Shown here: piece by piece, positions 51,874 through 59,811 of the stretch
Position numbering within the stretch: position 1 is the stretch's first letter
Layout: the number at the start of each line of letters is the position of its first letter
NCBI RefSeq assembly: GCF_022808175.1
Contig: NZ_JALGBX010000019.1
Location: 1-64,000, forward strand
Origin: Streptomyces sp. AP-93
GTDB lineage: Bacteria; Actinomycetota; Actinomycetes; Streptomycetales; Streptomycetaceae
Reading direction: 5' to 3'
Length of the DNA: 64,000 nucleotides
Program-made: the position numbers and the translations under genes
Notes under the pieces: model-generated
What the model was told of the DNA's origin: nothing
The model's database searches: none
Seen by the model: only the letters and a program-made list of their open reading frames with translations

Positions 51874-52637
51874 GCCTGCTCCTGTTCCTGCTGGTGGTCG
51901 TGGCCCTGCTGGTGGTCGTGGTCCTGCTCGGGTTGCGGGGCCTGTTCCTCGTACGCGGTGAGGTAGCCCGTGGCCCGGGCCTTGGCCAGGGCGGCCTCGC
52001 GCGCGCCGGGCGCGTCCAGCGGGCCGTCGACGAGACCGGCGAAACCGATGGCGACGCGCGCCCCGCCGATGGGGAGCAGCTCCACCACGACGGTGGCCCC
52101 GACGTCGAAGCGGACCGAGGAGCCCGCCGGAACGGCGAGCCGGGTGCCGTAGGCGGCGGCGCGGTCGAAGGCGAGGCGCGGGTTCGACTCGAAGAAGTGG
52201 AAGTGCGAGGTGACGCTGATGGGCACGCTCGACGTGTTCCGTACGGCAACCCGCACCGTCGGCGTGGTGGGCCCGTAGCCCTCGCCGTCCCCGGGCAGGC
52301 CGGCGCCCGGGGCGTCGGCCCCGAGCGAACCCTCCTGCCGGAAGGGGTCGTCGATGACGCAGAGCCTCGTACCGTCGTCGAAGACGGCCTCGACCTGGAT
52401 CGAGGTGACCACGTCGGGGACGCCGGGCAGCACCTCTTCGGCACTGAGTACGTGGCGGCCCGCCGCGATCGCCTCGGCCAGCCGGCGGCCGTCCCGGGCC
52501 GCCTCGCACACCGTGTCGGTGATCAGCGCGGTGGCCTCGGGGACGTTGAGCTTCACGCCGCGCGCGCGGCGGGCGCGGGCCAGTTCCGCCGCCGTGAAGA
52601 TCAGCAGCCGGTCCCGCTCGGTGGGTGTCAGTCGCAT
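51870..52637 (-). CDS. ureAB: Fused urease gamma-beta subunit with His-rich tail
   Basis: A 255-residue chain. Residues 1-100 are the gamma subunit (MRLTPTERDRLLIFTAAELA, NVPEATALITDTVCEAARDG, VLPGVPDVVTSIQVEAVFDDGTRLCVIDDPF), about 120-230 the beta subunit (VRVAVRNTSSVPISVTSHFHFFESNPRLAFDRAAAYGTRLAVPAGSSVRFDVG). The last ~25 residues (EQDHDHQQGHDHQQEQEQA) form a His/Gln repeat not present in ordinary UreA or UreB and reminiscent of the UreE nickel-binding tail. It lies between the exported deiminase and ureC in one operon. Confidence 0.92.
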   Translation of the reverse strand: MRLTPTERDRLLIFTAAELARARRARGVKLNVPEATALITDTVCEAARDGRRLAEAIAAGRHVLSAEEVLPGVPDVVTSIQVEAVFDDGTRLCVIDDPFRQEGSLGADAPGAGLPGDGEGYGPTTPTVRVAVRNTSSVPISVTSHFHFFESNPRLAFDRAAAYGTRLAVPAGSSVRFDVGATVVVELLPIGGARVAIGFAGLVDGPLDAPGAREAALAKARATGYLTAYEEQAPQPEQDHDHQQGHDHQQEQEQA

Positions 52638-52688
52638 ACGGCCTCATCTGTGAAGGGCGGGGCTGGGCCGCCCCGGTGTACTGGCGGT

Positions 52689-53864
52689 CTACGGGCGCGG
52701 TTCGGCCATCGTGGAGCAGTGGATGCCGCCGCCCCCGTCCATCAGCCGGTCGACGTTGAGCTGGACCACGGTGCGGCCGGGGAAGGCGGCCGCCAGGGCC
52801 CGCTTCGCCGCCGCGTCCTTCGCGGAGTCCCCGAACTGGGCAGTGATGACGGCCCCGTTGACCACGTGGAAGTTCATGTACGAGTCGACGAACTCGGGGT
52901 TCTTCGAGCGCACCTTGTCGGGACCGTCGACCTTGATGACGGTCAGCCGCCTGCCCCGGGCGTCCGTGGCCGCGGAGAGGATCGAGAACTGCTCGCGGGC
53001 GTCGCGCGCCCAGATGTCGTCGCGGCCCGCCGGCGGCACCTGGACCATGACCACACCGGGGCGGATGAAGCGCGAGGTCACGTCGATGTGGTCGTCGGTG
53101 ATGTCCTTGCCCTTGATGCCGGGCACCCAGATCATCTTGTCGGCGCCGTACGCGTGCAGGACGGCGTCCTCGACCTCGGCCCGGCTCCAGCCCCGGTTGC
53201 GGTTCTTGTTGACGAGGCTGCTCTCCGTGGCCATCACGGTTCCGTCGCCATCGGTCTCGATCGACCCGCCCTCGCCGACGAAGTCCGTCTTGCTGAAGGG
53301 GAGATGGCGCTCGTAGGCGATGCTCTCCGCGACGTGGGCGTCGTAGGAGTGGGCCTGCTTGTTGCCCCAGCCGTTGAAGTTCAGACCGATCGCGTCGAGC
53401 CCGCCGCGGCCGTCCCGGCGGAAGACCGGTGCGATGTCGCGCATCCAGAGGTCGTCGGTGCCGATTGCGGTGGTCACGGTCACGCCCGGGCCGCACCAGG
53501 AGCGCGCGGTGGCGGCCGTGTACGCGTCCGGCGCGCACATGGTGACGGGCTCGTAGCGCGCGATCGTCTTCGCGATCAGCGCGATGTCCTCCTGGACCCC
53601 GGTCAGCGCGCGGCCGCCCCAGATGGACGAGCGCGAGGGCCAGGACATCCAGGTGCGGGCGTGGGGAACGTCGTCGAGGTCCACCCGCCAGCGCTGGACC
53701 CCCGCGCTCGGGGCCCGGACCGCCCCCGGGACCGCGACGGCCGCGGTGCCGAGCGCGACCCCGGCCGCTCCGAGTCCGGCCGCCCCGAGGACGATCCTGC
53801 GGGAGGGCGAGGAGCCGAAGAACCGGCCGAGGAGGGAGCGGCTGTCGTCGGGGGAGTCGGGCAT
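52689..53864 (-). CDS. Tat-exported agmatine deiminase-family protein (second)
   Basis: A 391-residue paralogue of the enzyme at 40813. The signal is of Tat type (PSRRIVLGAAGLGAAGVALG). Motifs: LWMRDIAPVF (Ile-Ala in place of Ser-Gly), GEGGSIETDG, DITDDHIDVTSRFI and GGGIHCSTMAEP with nucleophile Cys383. It should hydrolyse a guanidino compound outside the cell. First gene of the operon with the urease-like subunits; GGAGG lies about 10 bases before the ATG, and the shared palindrome overlaps its promoter. Confidence 0.88.
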   Translation of the reverse strand: MPDSPDDSRSLLGRFFGSSPSRRIVLGAAGLGAAGVALGTAAVAVPGAVRAPSAGVQRWRVDLDDVPHARTWMSWPSRSSIWGGRALTGVQEDIALIAKTIARYEPVTMCAPDAYTAATARSWCGPGVTVTTAIGTDDLWMRDIAPVFRRDGRGGLDAIGLNFNGWGNKQAHSYDAHVAESIAYERHLPFSKTDFVGEGGSIETDGDGTVMATESSLVNKNRNRGWSRAEVEDAVLHAYGADKMIWVPGIKGKDITDDHIDVTSRFIRPGVVMVQVPPAGRDDIWARDAREQFSILSAATDARGRRLTVIKVDGPDKVRSKNPEFVDSYMNFHVVNGAVITAQFGDSAKDAAAKRALAAAFPGRTVVQLNVDRLMDGGGGIHCSTMAEPRP

Positions 53865-53917
53865 CGAGGAGCCTCCGGATCAGGTGGGGGTGCGGGCCGG
53901 GAGCGGCCATGGCCAGA

Positions 53918-53946
53918 ACTCTGTCACTGACTGAAAATTCAGTCAA
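53918..53946 (-). promoter_or_regulatory. Promoter/operator of the deiminase-urease operon
   Basis: Minus-strand -35 TTGACT (53946-53941), 17-base spacer, -10 CAGAGT (53923-53918). The 18-bp palindrome TGACTGAAAATTCAGTCA (53928-53945) covers the -35 and most of the spacer. Same geometry as at aguA. Confidence 0.75.
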
Positions 53947-54016
53947 GGCGCGAGACGTGCGTGATCCCCACTGAGGGACGGGGAGCCTGTAGGGGGAGCC
54001 CTACGAGGACTGCGCC

Positions 54017-54601
54017 TCAGGCGGTCCGGGCGAGGCGGTCCAGCTCGGCGGCGATGGAGGACACCATCAGCTCACGGGCGTGCGCCAGGGGCAGGCTGCC
54101 GCTGAGCCAGCGCGAGCTCAGCCCCTCCACCAGGGCGGTCAGCCGCTCGGCGGCACCGGAGAGGGCGGCGGCCGCGGCCATGGGGCGGACCTGCCCGAGC
54201 AGCTCGCTCACTTCCTGGATCCATACGCGGGTGGCGCCCGCGAGGTCTTCGCGCAGGTCGGGGTCGAACACCGCGCTGGCACGCAGCTCTCCCCAAGCCG
54301 TGCTGTTCTCCCGTACCGCGGGGTCGTCCTGGAACTCCAGCAGGAGCGTCTGCTCCAGCTCGCCCAGGGCATCGAGCGGCGGATCGGTGGGATCCCGATC
54401 CGTGGTGTACCGGCCGGCGCGGTCGTTGATGAACTCCAGGGTGGCGCGGAGGATCCCCGCGCGGTCCTTGAAGTGGTAGTAGATCAACGCCGTGGACACG
54501 CCCGCCTCGGCGGCGAGCTCCTCCACGCGCAGGCCGCGGACGCCGCGCCGGGCGATGACCCGCGCGGCGCCTTCCATGATTGCCGTTCGACGATCAGCCA
54601 C
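54017..54601 (-). CDS. TetR-family regulator, paralogue of the one at 48829
   Basis: A 194-residue regulator: HTH RRTAIMEGAARVIARRGVRGL, RVEELAAEAGVSTALIYYHF, and the same ligand-domain core STAWGELRASAVFDPDLREDLAGAT. The start is GTG 54601, with AAGG upstream; longer frames cross non-coding sequence. It lies directly upstream of, and in line with, the exported deiminase-urease operon, and is its likely regulator. High similarity between the two TetR proteins suggests a duplicated regulator gene with overlapping operator specificity. Confidence 0.9.
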   Translation of the reverse strand: MADRRTAIMEGAARVIARRGVRGLRVEELAAEAGVSTALIYYHFKDRAGILRATLEFINDRAGRYTTDRDPTDPPLDALGELEQTLLLEFQDDPAVRENSTAWGELRASAVFDPDLREDLAGATRVWIQEVSELLGQVRPMAAAAALSGAAERLTALVEGLSSRWLSGSLPLAHARELMVSSIAAELDRLARTA

Positions 54602-54647
54602 GGTCCGACACCTTACCGGGAGGGCGATCGCTTGGGCGGATCGGGAT

Positions 54648-54665
54648 TGACCGAAAGTCTGGTCA
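54648..54665 (-). promoter_or_regulatory. Possible autoregulatory operator of the second TetR gene
   Basis: TGACC-N8-GGTCA inverted repeat 47 bases ahead of the TetR start, overlapping the 3' end of the NACHT gene. It differs from the TGAAAATTCA site, so it may be a separate target. Confidence 0.4.
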
Positions 54666-57600
54666 GTTCCCCTGCGTGTGGGAGATCTTGATTCGGGAGG
54701 GCAGGGCAGCGACGCCGTGGAGCTGGTCGGCGGGCATGTCGATGTGGAAAGTGTGCAAGGTGGACATGTCCGCGAGTGCGGAGATGTCGAGATCGCCCCC
54801 TGACGCGAGCGCACCCGAGTACTCGCAGGAAGCGAGGCCGGGAAACGCGTGCGGCAGCTGGTCGATCACCTGCTGTGCCGCGGATACGCCGTCGTCGTCG
54901 TAGAGATCAAGATCAGCGACCTGTGCCAGGACGATGTCACGGGGGAGGGCCTCCAGCGAGACGGCTTCCAGTGACAGGGTGTGGAGAGCGGGAAGGTCTG
55001 CCATCTCCTGCCAGTCTTCGACGGAGGCCCGGTCCGACAGGAAGGTGAGGGTGGTCAGCCCGGTGAAGCGGGAGAGTCCCTTGAGTCCCTGCCCCGAGAC
55101 GGCCCCCTCCTCCAGGCTCAGGCGTAGAAGGGGTGCGTCTGGGTGCAGAGATTCCGGAGCCCAGTTCACTGGTACGCCACCGTAGATCCACAGGCGCGCA
55201 AGTGCCGACAGCCGATTCAGCGGGCTCAGGTCCATGCTTGGTGAGCTCTCGATGGCCAGGAGCCGGACCGGGAGGTCGCCGAGAGGGGAAAGGTCCATGA
55301 GTGCGTGGCAGCTGAGAGCCGAGAACGATACGAGCTCCGACTGGCCTCGCAGGAATCCCAGATCCGTCAGCGGGTGACCCGTCAGCTGGATCTTCGTGAT
55401 CTTGCGCCGGGAAAGGTGTGCCGCGAGCGCCTCCACGGACACGCCGCTCCTGATGTCCAGCGAGTCCGCGCGGATCCCCAGGCGCTCCAGATGGCGCAGC
55501 TGTTCGTCGGAGGTGATGGTGTAGTCGAGTTCGTCCGGGTCGAGCCGTGCGATGACCTCGTCCGCGTACAGGGCGCTGTCGAAGCGTGACCAGGCCCACA
55601 TGAGCTGACTGCGCACCTTGAGGGAGGGGTGTTCGCAGTAACCGGCCAGAAAGGGCAGGGCCGCATCGGACGCGACCCTGGAAGCCGCCACGACGCTGTA
55701 GTACCCGTCCACGTGGTCCACGCCGTCCGGGCCGGGCAAGAGGTCCAGGATCAGTGGACCGAGTTCCCCCAAGGCGCGGGCGTCGACCTCGTTGCGCGGC
55801 GGGATCAGCATGGCGGTGCGTTCCTCCACCGCCTCGCGGACGGCGGGATCCAGCGTCGTGGCGTGCTCCAGGCAGGCCGCGGCGAGGAGGTAGACGCGGA
55901 AGCGGACGCGCTGGTCCTCGGTGCCGTCGCCGAGGCTCAGCATGTCTTCGAAGAGGGCCACCCGCTCGCGCGGACGGGCCAGGGCGACCGCCATGCGGAT
56001 GACGTCCTCCCACTGGTCGTCCGCGGCGTGCGCGGCGAGCAGGCCGAAGTCCCCCTCCTCCACCGCCGCCCGCGCGCCCAGGAAGTCCTGGAAGGTGCGG
56101 TGTATGAAGTCCACTGTTCCCGGGGCCGGTTCGCGGAGCAGGCCACTGCGCTGGAGGAAGTGCTCGAAGACGGCTGATGCCCCGCCCAGTGCCGCCGCCT
56201 CCGGGACGGCGGGGAGGGCCCGGCCGATGATGTCCTCGGCCTGGGAGCGGTCCATTTCCGTACGGCCGTTCTTGATCAGCCAGTACGCGAGCCGCTGGAG
56301 GAGTTCGAGCTGCGGCTCCTCCCGCAGGTCGGGGACGCTCATGTCCCGCTCGCGGTCGCGGCGGCTGATCAGCATCGACAGCGCGGCCTCGTACAAGTCC
56401 TTCCGGCCGTGCGGGAGATAACCCCGCCGGTCTCGGTGGAGTGCGCAGATCAGGCCGCACATCAGGGGGTTGGTGGCCAGCCTGCCGAGGTCGGCCTTCG
56501 TGCGGACCGCGGTGAGGAGCTGCGCCTCGTACGCGTCGAGTTCGGCTGCGGACTCGGATCCGTCGTGGGCGGCCGCGTGCCAGCGCTTGATGAAGGTCGC
56601 GGTGTCGGCGGGCCGCATGGAGGACAGTGCCAGCTCGCCGAACCCTTCTTCAGCGAGCCAGTCCTGGCCGACGGCCGACGGGCGCGAGGTGACCAGCCAG
56701 CGGTTGTTGTTGTCGCCGTACGTGTCGATGAGGTCCCGCAGCCAGCGGCGGGTCCGATCCCGCTCTGGTTCCGGGACCTCGTCGATGCCGTCCACGAGGA
56801 TCAGTCCCCGCCCAGCGGTGAGCACGCGGTGCTCCCAACCGGTCGGCTGGGAGCCGGTGAGGGGGCAGCCGATCGCGGCTAGGAAGTCTTTGGGGGCGGG
56901 GAGGCGTTCGCCGTGGCGGGTGAGCGTGCGCAGGGGGAGTACGAAGGGGATCCGGTCGCGGAGGTACTCGGGCCGGTCCGGGCGGTCCTGCTGCGCGGCG
57001 GTGACCGCCAGCCACTGGACGAGCGTGGTCTTGCCCGAGCCGGCTTCGCCCCGCAGGAGGACGCGGGGGGTGCGGGCCAGTGCTTGATCCGCGGGCAGGG
57101 GTTCCAGGGTCCGGTGCACCGCGAGGAAATCGTCCGCGGTCTCGTAGGCGTCCCAGGAGATCTCCGTGCGTCCCAGCGGCGCCGCTTCCAGGCTCAGGTA
57201 CGCCACGTCCAGCGGCCAGCGCGTCGGCGAGTTGCTCAGGTCGATGCCGTAGATGGTGAGCTTGGAGTGCTTCCTCGCCGCGTACGGGAGGTACGTCGCC
57301 TCGAACGCGGCGTCCGCTGCGTCGGGAAGCGGAGTGCGCCGGATCAACTCATTGGTTTTCAGCGTAAGTTCGTCGACCGCCCGGGTCTGACTGACCAGAG
57401 CATGGGCCGTGAAGGTCTTGCGCTGGGTGAAGAACTCCAGGATGTGCAGGGCGGCGACGCCGAGCAGGGCCTCGTAGAAGTGCGTGGCGTCGGCGGAGAG
57501 ATGGCGCTCGGGGTGGTCGCCCGCGCGGCGTAGTTCGCGGGCGAAGGCTTCCGGGCCGAGGCGGACGGCGTCGACGTCCGTGATCGTGAGGTCGCCGAGG

Positions 57601-57881
57601 GCGTGCAGGGTCGCGGCGAGGGCGTCGGTGACGGCCTCGTGTTCGTCCGCCGGGATCCGGCGTTCGCCCGTGCTCAGGGCCTGCTGGACGAGAGTGGCGG
57701 CCAGGGTGCGTACGTCGGACTCGGTGAGGGTGCGCTTCTCGCCCTTGAACGAGACGTACCCGGAGAGCCGGACCGGCTTGTCGACCAGCCCCGCCCCGGG
57801 GGCGTCGGCGACGAAGAACTTCCTGACGAGCGGTCCGATCACGGCCGTCGCCAACTTGAGCCCGATGGCTGTGGGTTCCAC
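54663..57881 (-). CDS. NACHT-domain NTPase with C-terminal leucine-rich repeats
   Basis: A 1072-residue STAND-type NTPase. Residues 1-240 are an N-terminal helical domain common to Streptomyces NACHT proteins (EPTAIGLKLATAVIGPLVRK, VRLSGYVSFKGEKRTL). Walker A is GEAGSGKTT (278-286), Walker B LILVDGIDEVP (360-370), and RWLVTSRPSA follows as sensor. About 500-850 are helical repeats, and the last ~170 residues are degenerate leucine-rich repeats (LTTLTFLSDRA, LPALHTLSLEAVSLEALP). Related bacterial NACHT proteins are known phage-defence receptors. GTG 57881 has GGGGGG six bases upstream. Divergent from a Ser/Thr kinase gene. Confidence 0.88.
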   Translation of the reverse strand: MEPTAIGLKLATAVIGPLVRKFFVADAPGAGLVDKPVRLSGYVSFKGEKRTLTESDVRTLAATLVQQALSTGERRIPADEHEAVTDALAATLHALGDLTITDVDAVRLGPEAFARELRRAGDHPERHLSADATHFYEALLGVAALHILEFFTQRKTFTAHALVSQTRAVDELTLKTNELIRRTPLPDAADAAFEATYLPYAARKHSKLTIYGIDLSNSPTRWPLDVAYLSLEAAPLGRTEISWDAYETADDFLAVHRTLEPLPADQALARTPRVLLRGEAGSGKTTLVQWLAVTAAQQDRPDRPEYLRDRIPFVLPLRTLTRHGERLPAPKDFLAAIGCPLTGSQPTGWEHRVLTAGRGLILVDGIDEVPEPERDRTRRWLRDLIDTYGDNNNRWLVTSRPSAVGQDWLAEEGFGELALSSMRPADTATFIKRWHAAAHDGSESAAELDAYEAQLLTAVRTKADLGRLATNPLMCGLICALHRDRRGYLPHGRKDLYEAALSMLISRRDRERDMSVPDLREEPQLELLQRLAYWLIKNGRTEMDRSQAEDIIGRALPAVPEAAALGGASAVFEHFLQRSGLLREPAPGTVDFIHRTFQDFLGARAAVEEGDFGLLAAHAADDQWEDVIRMAVALARPRERVALFEDMLSLGDGTEDQRVRFRVYLLAAACLEHATTLDPAVREAVEERTAMLIPPRNEVDARALGELGPLILDLLPGPDGVDHVDGYYSVVAASRVASDAALPFLAGYCEHPSLKVRSQLMWAWSRFDSALYADEVIARLDPDELDYTITSDEQLRHLERLGIRADSLDIRSGVSVEALAAHLSRRKITKIQLTGHPLTDLGFLRGQSELVSFSALSCHALMDLSPLGDLPVRLLAIESSPSMDLSPLNRLSALARLWIYGGVPVNWAPESLHPDAPLLRLSLEEGAVSGQGLKGLSRFTGLTTLTFLSDRASVEDWQEMADLPALHTLSLEAVSLEALPRDIVLAQVADLDLYDDDGVSAAQQVIDQLPHAFPGLASCEYSGALASGGDLDISALADMSTLHTFHIDMPADQLHGVAALPSRIKISHTQGN

Positions 57882-58002
57882 GTGTGCCCCCCGTAGAGCT
57901 GTGCCGGTGCCGCCCGACGCGATTCTAGAGTGCGCGGCGCCCGGGCCGCCGGGAGAGCGGGCTACGGCATCATGGCTCGGGGAACGGGTGAGGGGGAGCG
58001 CG

Positions 58003-59784
58003 GTGGCGCAGGACGAGGTGCGCGGCAGTGTCGTGGTGGCCGGGCGGTACCGCCTGGAAAGCCGGCTGGGCCGGGGCGGGATGGGAACCGTCTGGCGGGC
58101 CACCGACGAACTCCTCGGGCGTCCGGTCGCCGTCAAGGAACTGCACGCGGGTGAGGGCGACGGCGACGGTGTGGCCGCGGGGGCGCTGCGCGAGGCGCGT
58201 GCCGTGGCACACGTGCGGCACCCCCATGTCGTCGTGGTTCACGATGTCGTCGAACACGACGGCCGCCCCTGCATCGTCATGGAACTGGTCGACGGCGGCT
58301 CGCTCGCCGAACTGATCTCCGCCGGGAAGACCCTCACCCCGGTCGAGACCGCCAGGACCGCACTCGCCCTGCTCGGCGCCCTGACCGCCGCGCACGGCCG
58401 GGGCGTGCTGCACCGGGACGTCAAACCGGCCAACGTCCTCATGGAGTCGGGGACCGGCCGGGTGGTGCTCACCGACTTCGGCATCGCCCGCTTCTCCGGG
58501 GCCACCACCATCAGCCAGACGGGCGCCTTCGTCGGCTCGCCCGAGTACACGGCTCCCGAGCGGATCCAGGGAGCCGCGGCCGGGCCGGCCGCCGACCTGT
58601 GGTCCCTCGGCACGCTCATGTGCACCGCGCTGACCGGGGAGTCCCCCTTCCGCCGCGATTCGCTCGGCGGCGTCCTGCACGCGGTCGTCTCCGCGGAGAT
58701 CCGCCCGCCCGCGCAGGCCGGGCCGCTCCTGCCGGTCATCCGGGGCCTGCTGGAGCGCGACCCGGAGCGGAGGATGGCGGCGGCCGAGGCGAACCGGCTG
58801 CTGTCGGCGTATCTGGCCGGCCGGAGTCCCGTGCCGGGTGGCGGGAGTCCCGGGCCGGGCGATGGGAGTCCCGTGCCGGGCGACGGTAGCCCCGGGCCGG
58901 GCGATGGGAGTCCCGTGCCGGGCGGCGGCAGCCCCGTGCCGGGCGATGGGGGTCGCGCTCCGGGCGACGGCAGCCTCGTGCCGGCCGAGCGCCTGCCCGG
59001 GCCCGCCGACCGTGTGCCCCCGCCCCCCGACGGGACGCCGACCTCCGTGCCCGCCACCGCCCCCGCGTCCGAGGGGCTGACGGCCCCGGCCGCGGCTCCG
59101 CGCCCGACGGCCCGGCAGCGCGTCGCCGTCCGGCCGGGCCTGCGCCCCGGGCTGATCGCGGCCGCCGTCGCCGTGCTGGTGGCGGCCGGGGTGGTCGTGG
59201 GCGTCGACCCGCTGCGCTCGCTGCTCGGTGGGGAGGGCCAGGGGCACGGATCGCGCAGTGCGCCGGCGGCCCCCGGCGGCTCCGCGACCCGGTCCGCGAC
59301 CCCGTCCTCGACCCCCAGCGGGCCGCCCTCCGGGTACCGGACCTTCGCCGACCCGCAGGGCTTCGCCATCGCCGTGCCCGAGGGGTACCAGCGGGCCACC
59401 GACGACCAACGGGTCTTCTACGTCTCCCCGGACGGGGCCTTCCGCATCGGGATCCGGGTGAAGATGCCGGTGCCCGGCGGCCCCCTCGGCGTGATGAGGC
59501 AAGCCCACGCCAAGGGCCCGGACACCAACCCCGGCTACCGCGCCGGCACGGTCGTCGCCACGACCCACCACGAACTTCCCGCCGCGCTGTGGGAGTTCAC
59601 CTGGAACGGCTTCACCCCGGCCGAGGGAGCCCGGCACACCTACGACCTCTGCTGGGACCAGAACGGCCGGATGTACGACATCTGGGTCTCCGCCCCCGTG
59701 GGTGAACTCGCCGAAGCAAAGCGCCACTTCGACACCGCCGTGGCCACCTTCGTGCCCGGCGCGCCCGGCTCCGTCACCCCCTGA
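58003..59784 (+). CDS. Membrane Ser/Thr protein kinase (PknB-like) with extracytoplasmic domain
   Basis: A 593-residue kinase: glycine loop LGRGGMGTVW (22-31), K45 in VAVKEL, catalytic HRDVKPAN (137-144), DFG at 158-160 and GSPEYTAPERI. A linker of SPVPGDG-type seven-residue repeats (about 275-330) leads to one membrane helix (384-402) and a C-terminal ~135-residue extracytoplasmic domain (YRTFADPQGFAIAVPEGYQR, AALWEFTWNGF). GTG 58003 is preceded by GAGGGGGAG. It shares a 121-bp promoter region with the NACHT gene. Confidence 0.92.
   Translation: MAQDEVRGSVVVAGRYRLESRLGRGGMGTVWRATDELLGRPVAVKELHAGEGDGDGVAAGALREARAVAHVRHPHVVVVHDVVEHDGRPCIVMELVDGGSLAELISAGKTLTPVETARTALALLGALTAAHGRGVLHRDVKPANVLMESGTGRVVLTDFGIARFSGATTISQTGAFVGSPEYTAPERIQGAAAGPAADLWSLGTLMCTALTGESPFRRDSLGGVLHAVVSAEIRPPAQAGPLLPVIRGLLERDPERRMAAAEANRLLSAYLAGRSPVPGGGSPGPGDGSPVPGDGSPGPGDGSPVPGGGSPVPGDGGRAPGDGSLVPAERLPGPADRVPPPPDGTPTSVPATAPASEGLTAPAAAPRPTARQRVAVRPGLRPGLIAAAVAVLVAAGVVVGVDPLRSLLGGEGQGHGSRSAPAAPGGSATRSATPSSTPSGPPSGYRTFADPQGFAIAVPEGYQRATDDQRVFYVSPDGAFRIGIRVKMPVPGGPLGVMRQAHAKGPDTNPGYRAGTVVATTHHELPAALWEFTWNGFTPAEGARHTYDLCWDQNGRMYDIWVSAPVGELAEAKRHFDTAVATFVPGAPGSVTP
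58824..58991 (+). repeat. 21-bp coding minisatellite in the kinase linker
   Basis: About eight 21-bp units of the AGTCCCGTGCCGGGCGAyGG type, encoding SPVPGDG/SPGPGDG. Later units are degenerate. Confidence 0.85.
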
Positions 59785-59811
59785 CCCCGTTCCCCCTCCC
59801 GCCGGCTCCGG

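Noticed and set aside
50110..52637. Ordinary housekeeping urease operon
   Set aside because: Structural genes only, no ureDEFG, altered pocket and tail, and location in a deiminase regulon argue for a specialised paralogue, though urea hydrolysis is not excluded.
51894..53930. 678-codon plus-strand frame opposite the urease/deiminase genes
   Set aside because: Same reason: antisense of well-defined domain proteins, with low-complexity composition.
51873..53946. Extended urease alpha ORF upstream to 53946
   Set aside because: The in-frame extension is Arg/Pro-rich shadow of the deiminase and UreAB genes; ATG 51873 with an ATGA overlap is the real start.
58824..58991. CRISPR array candidate
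   Set aside because: The 21-bp units are contiguous, in frame and code for a Pro/Gly linker; there are no spacers and no cas genes.
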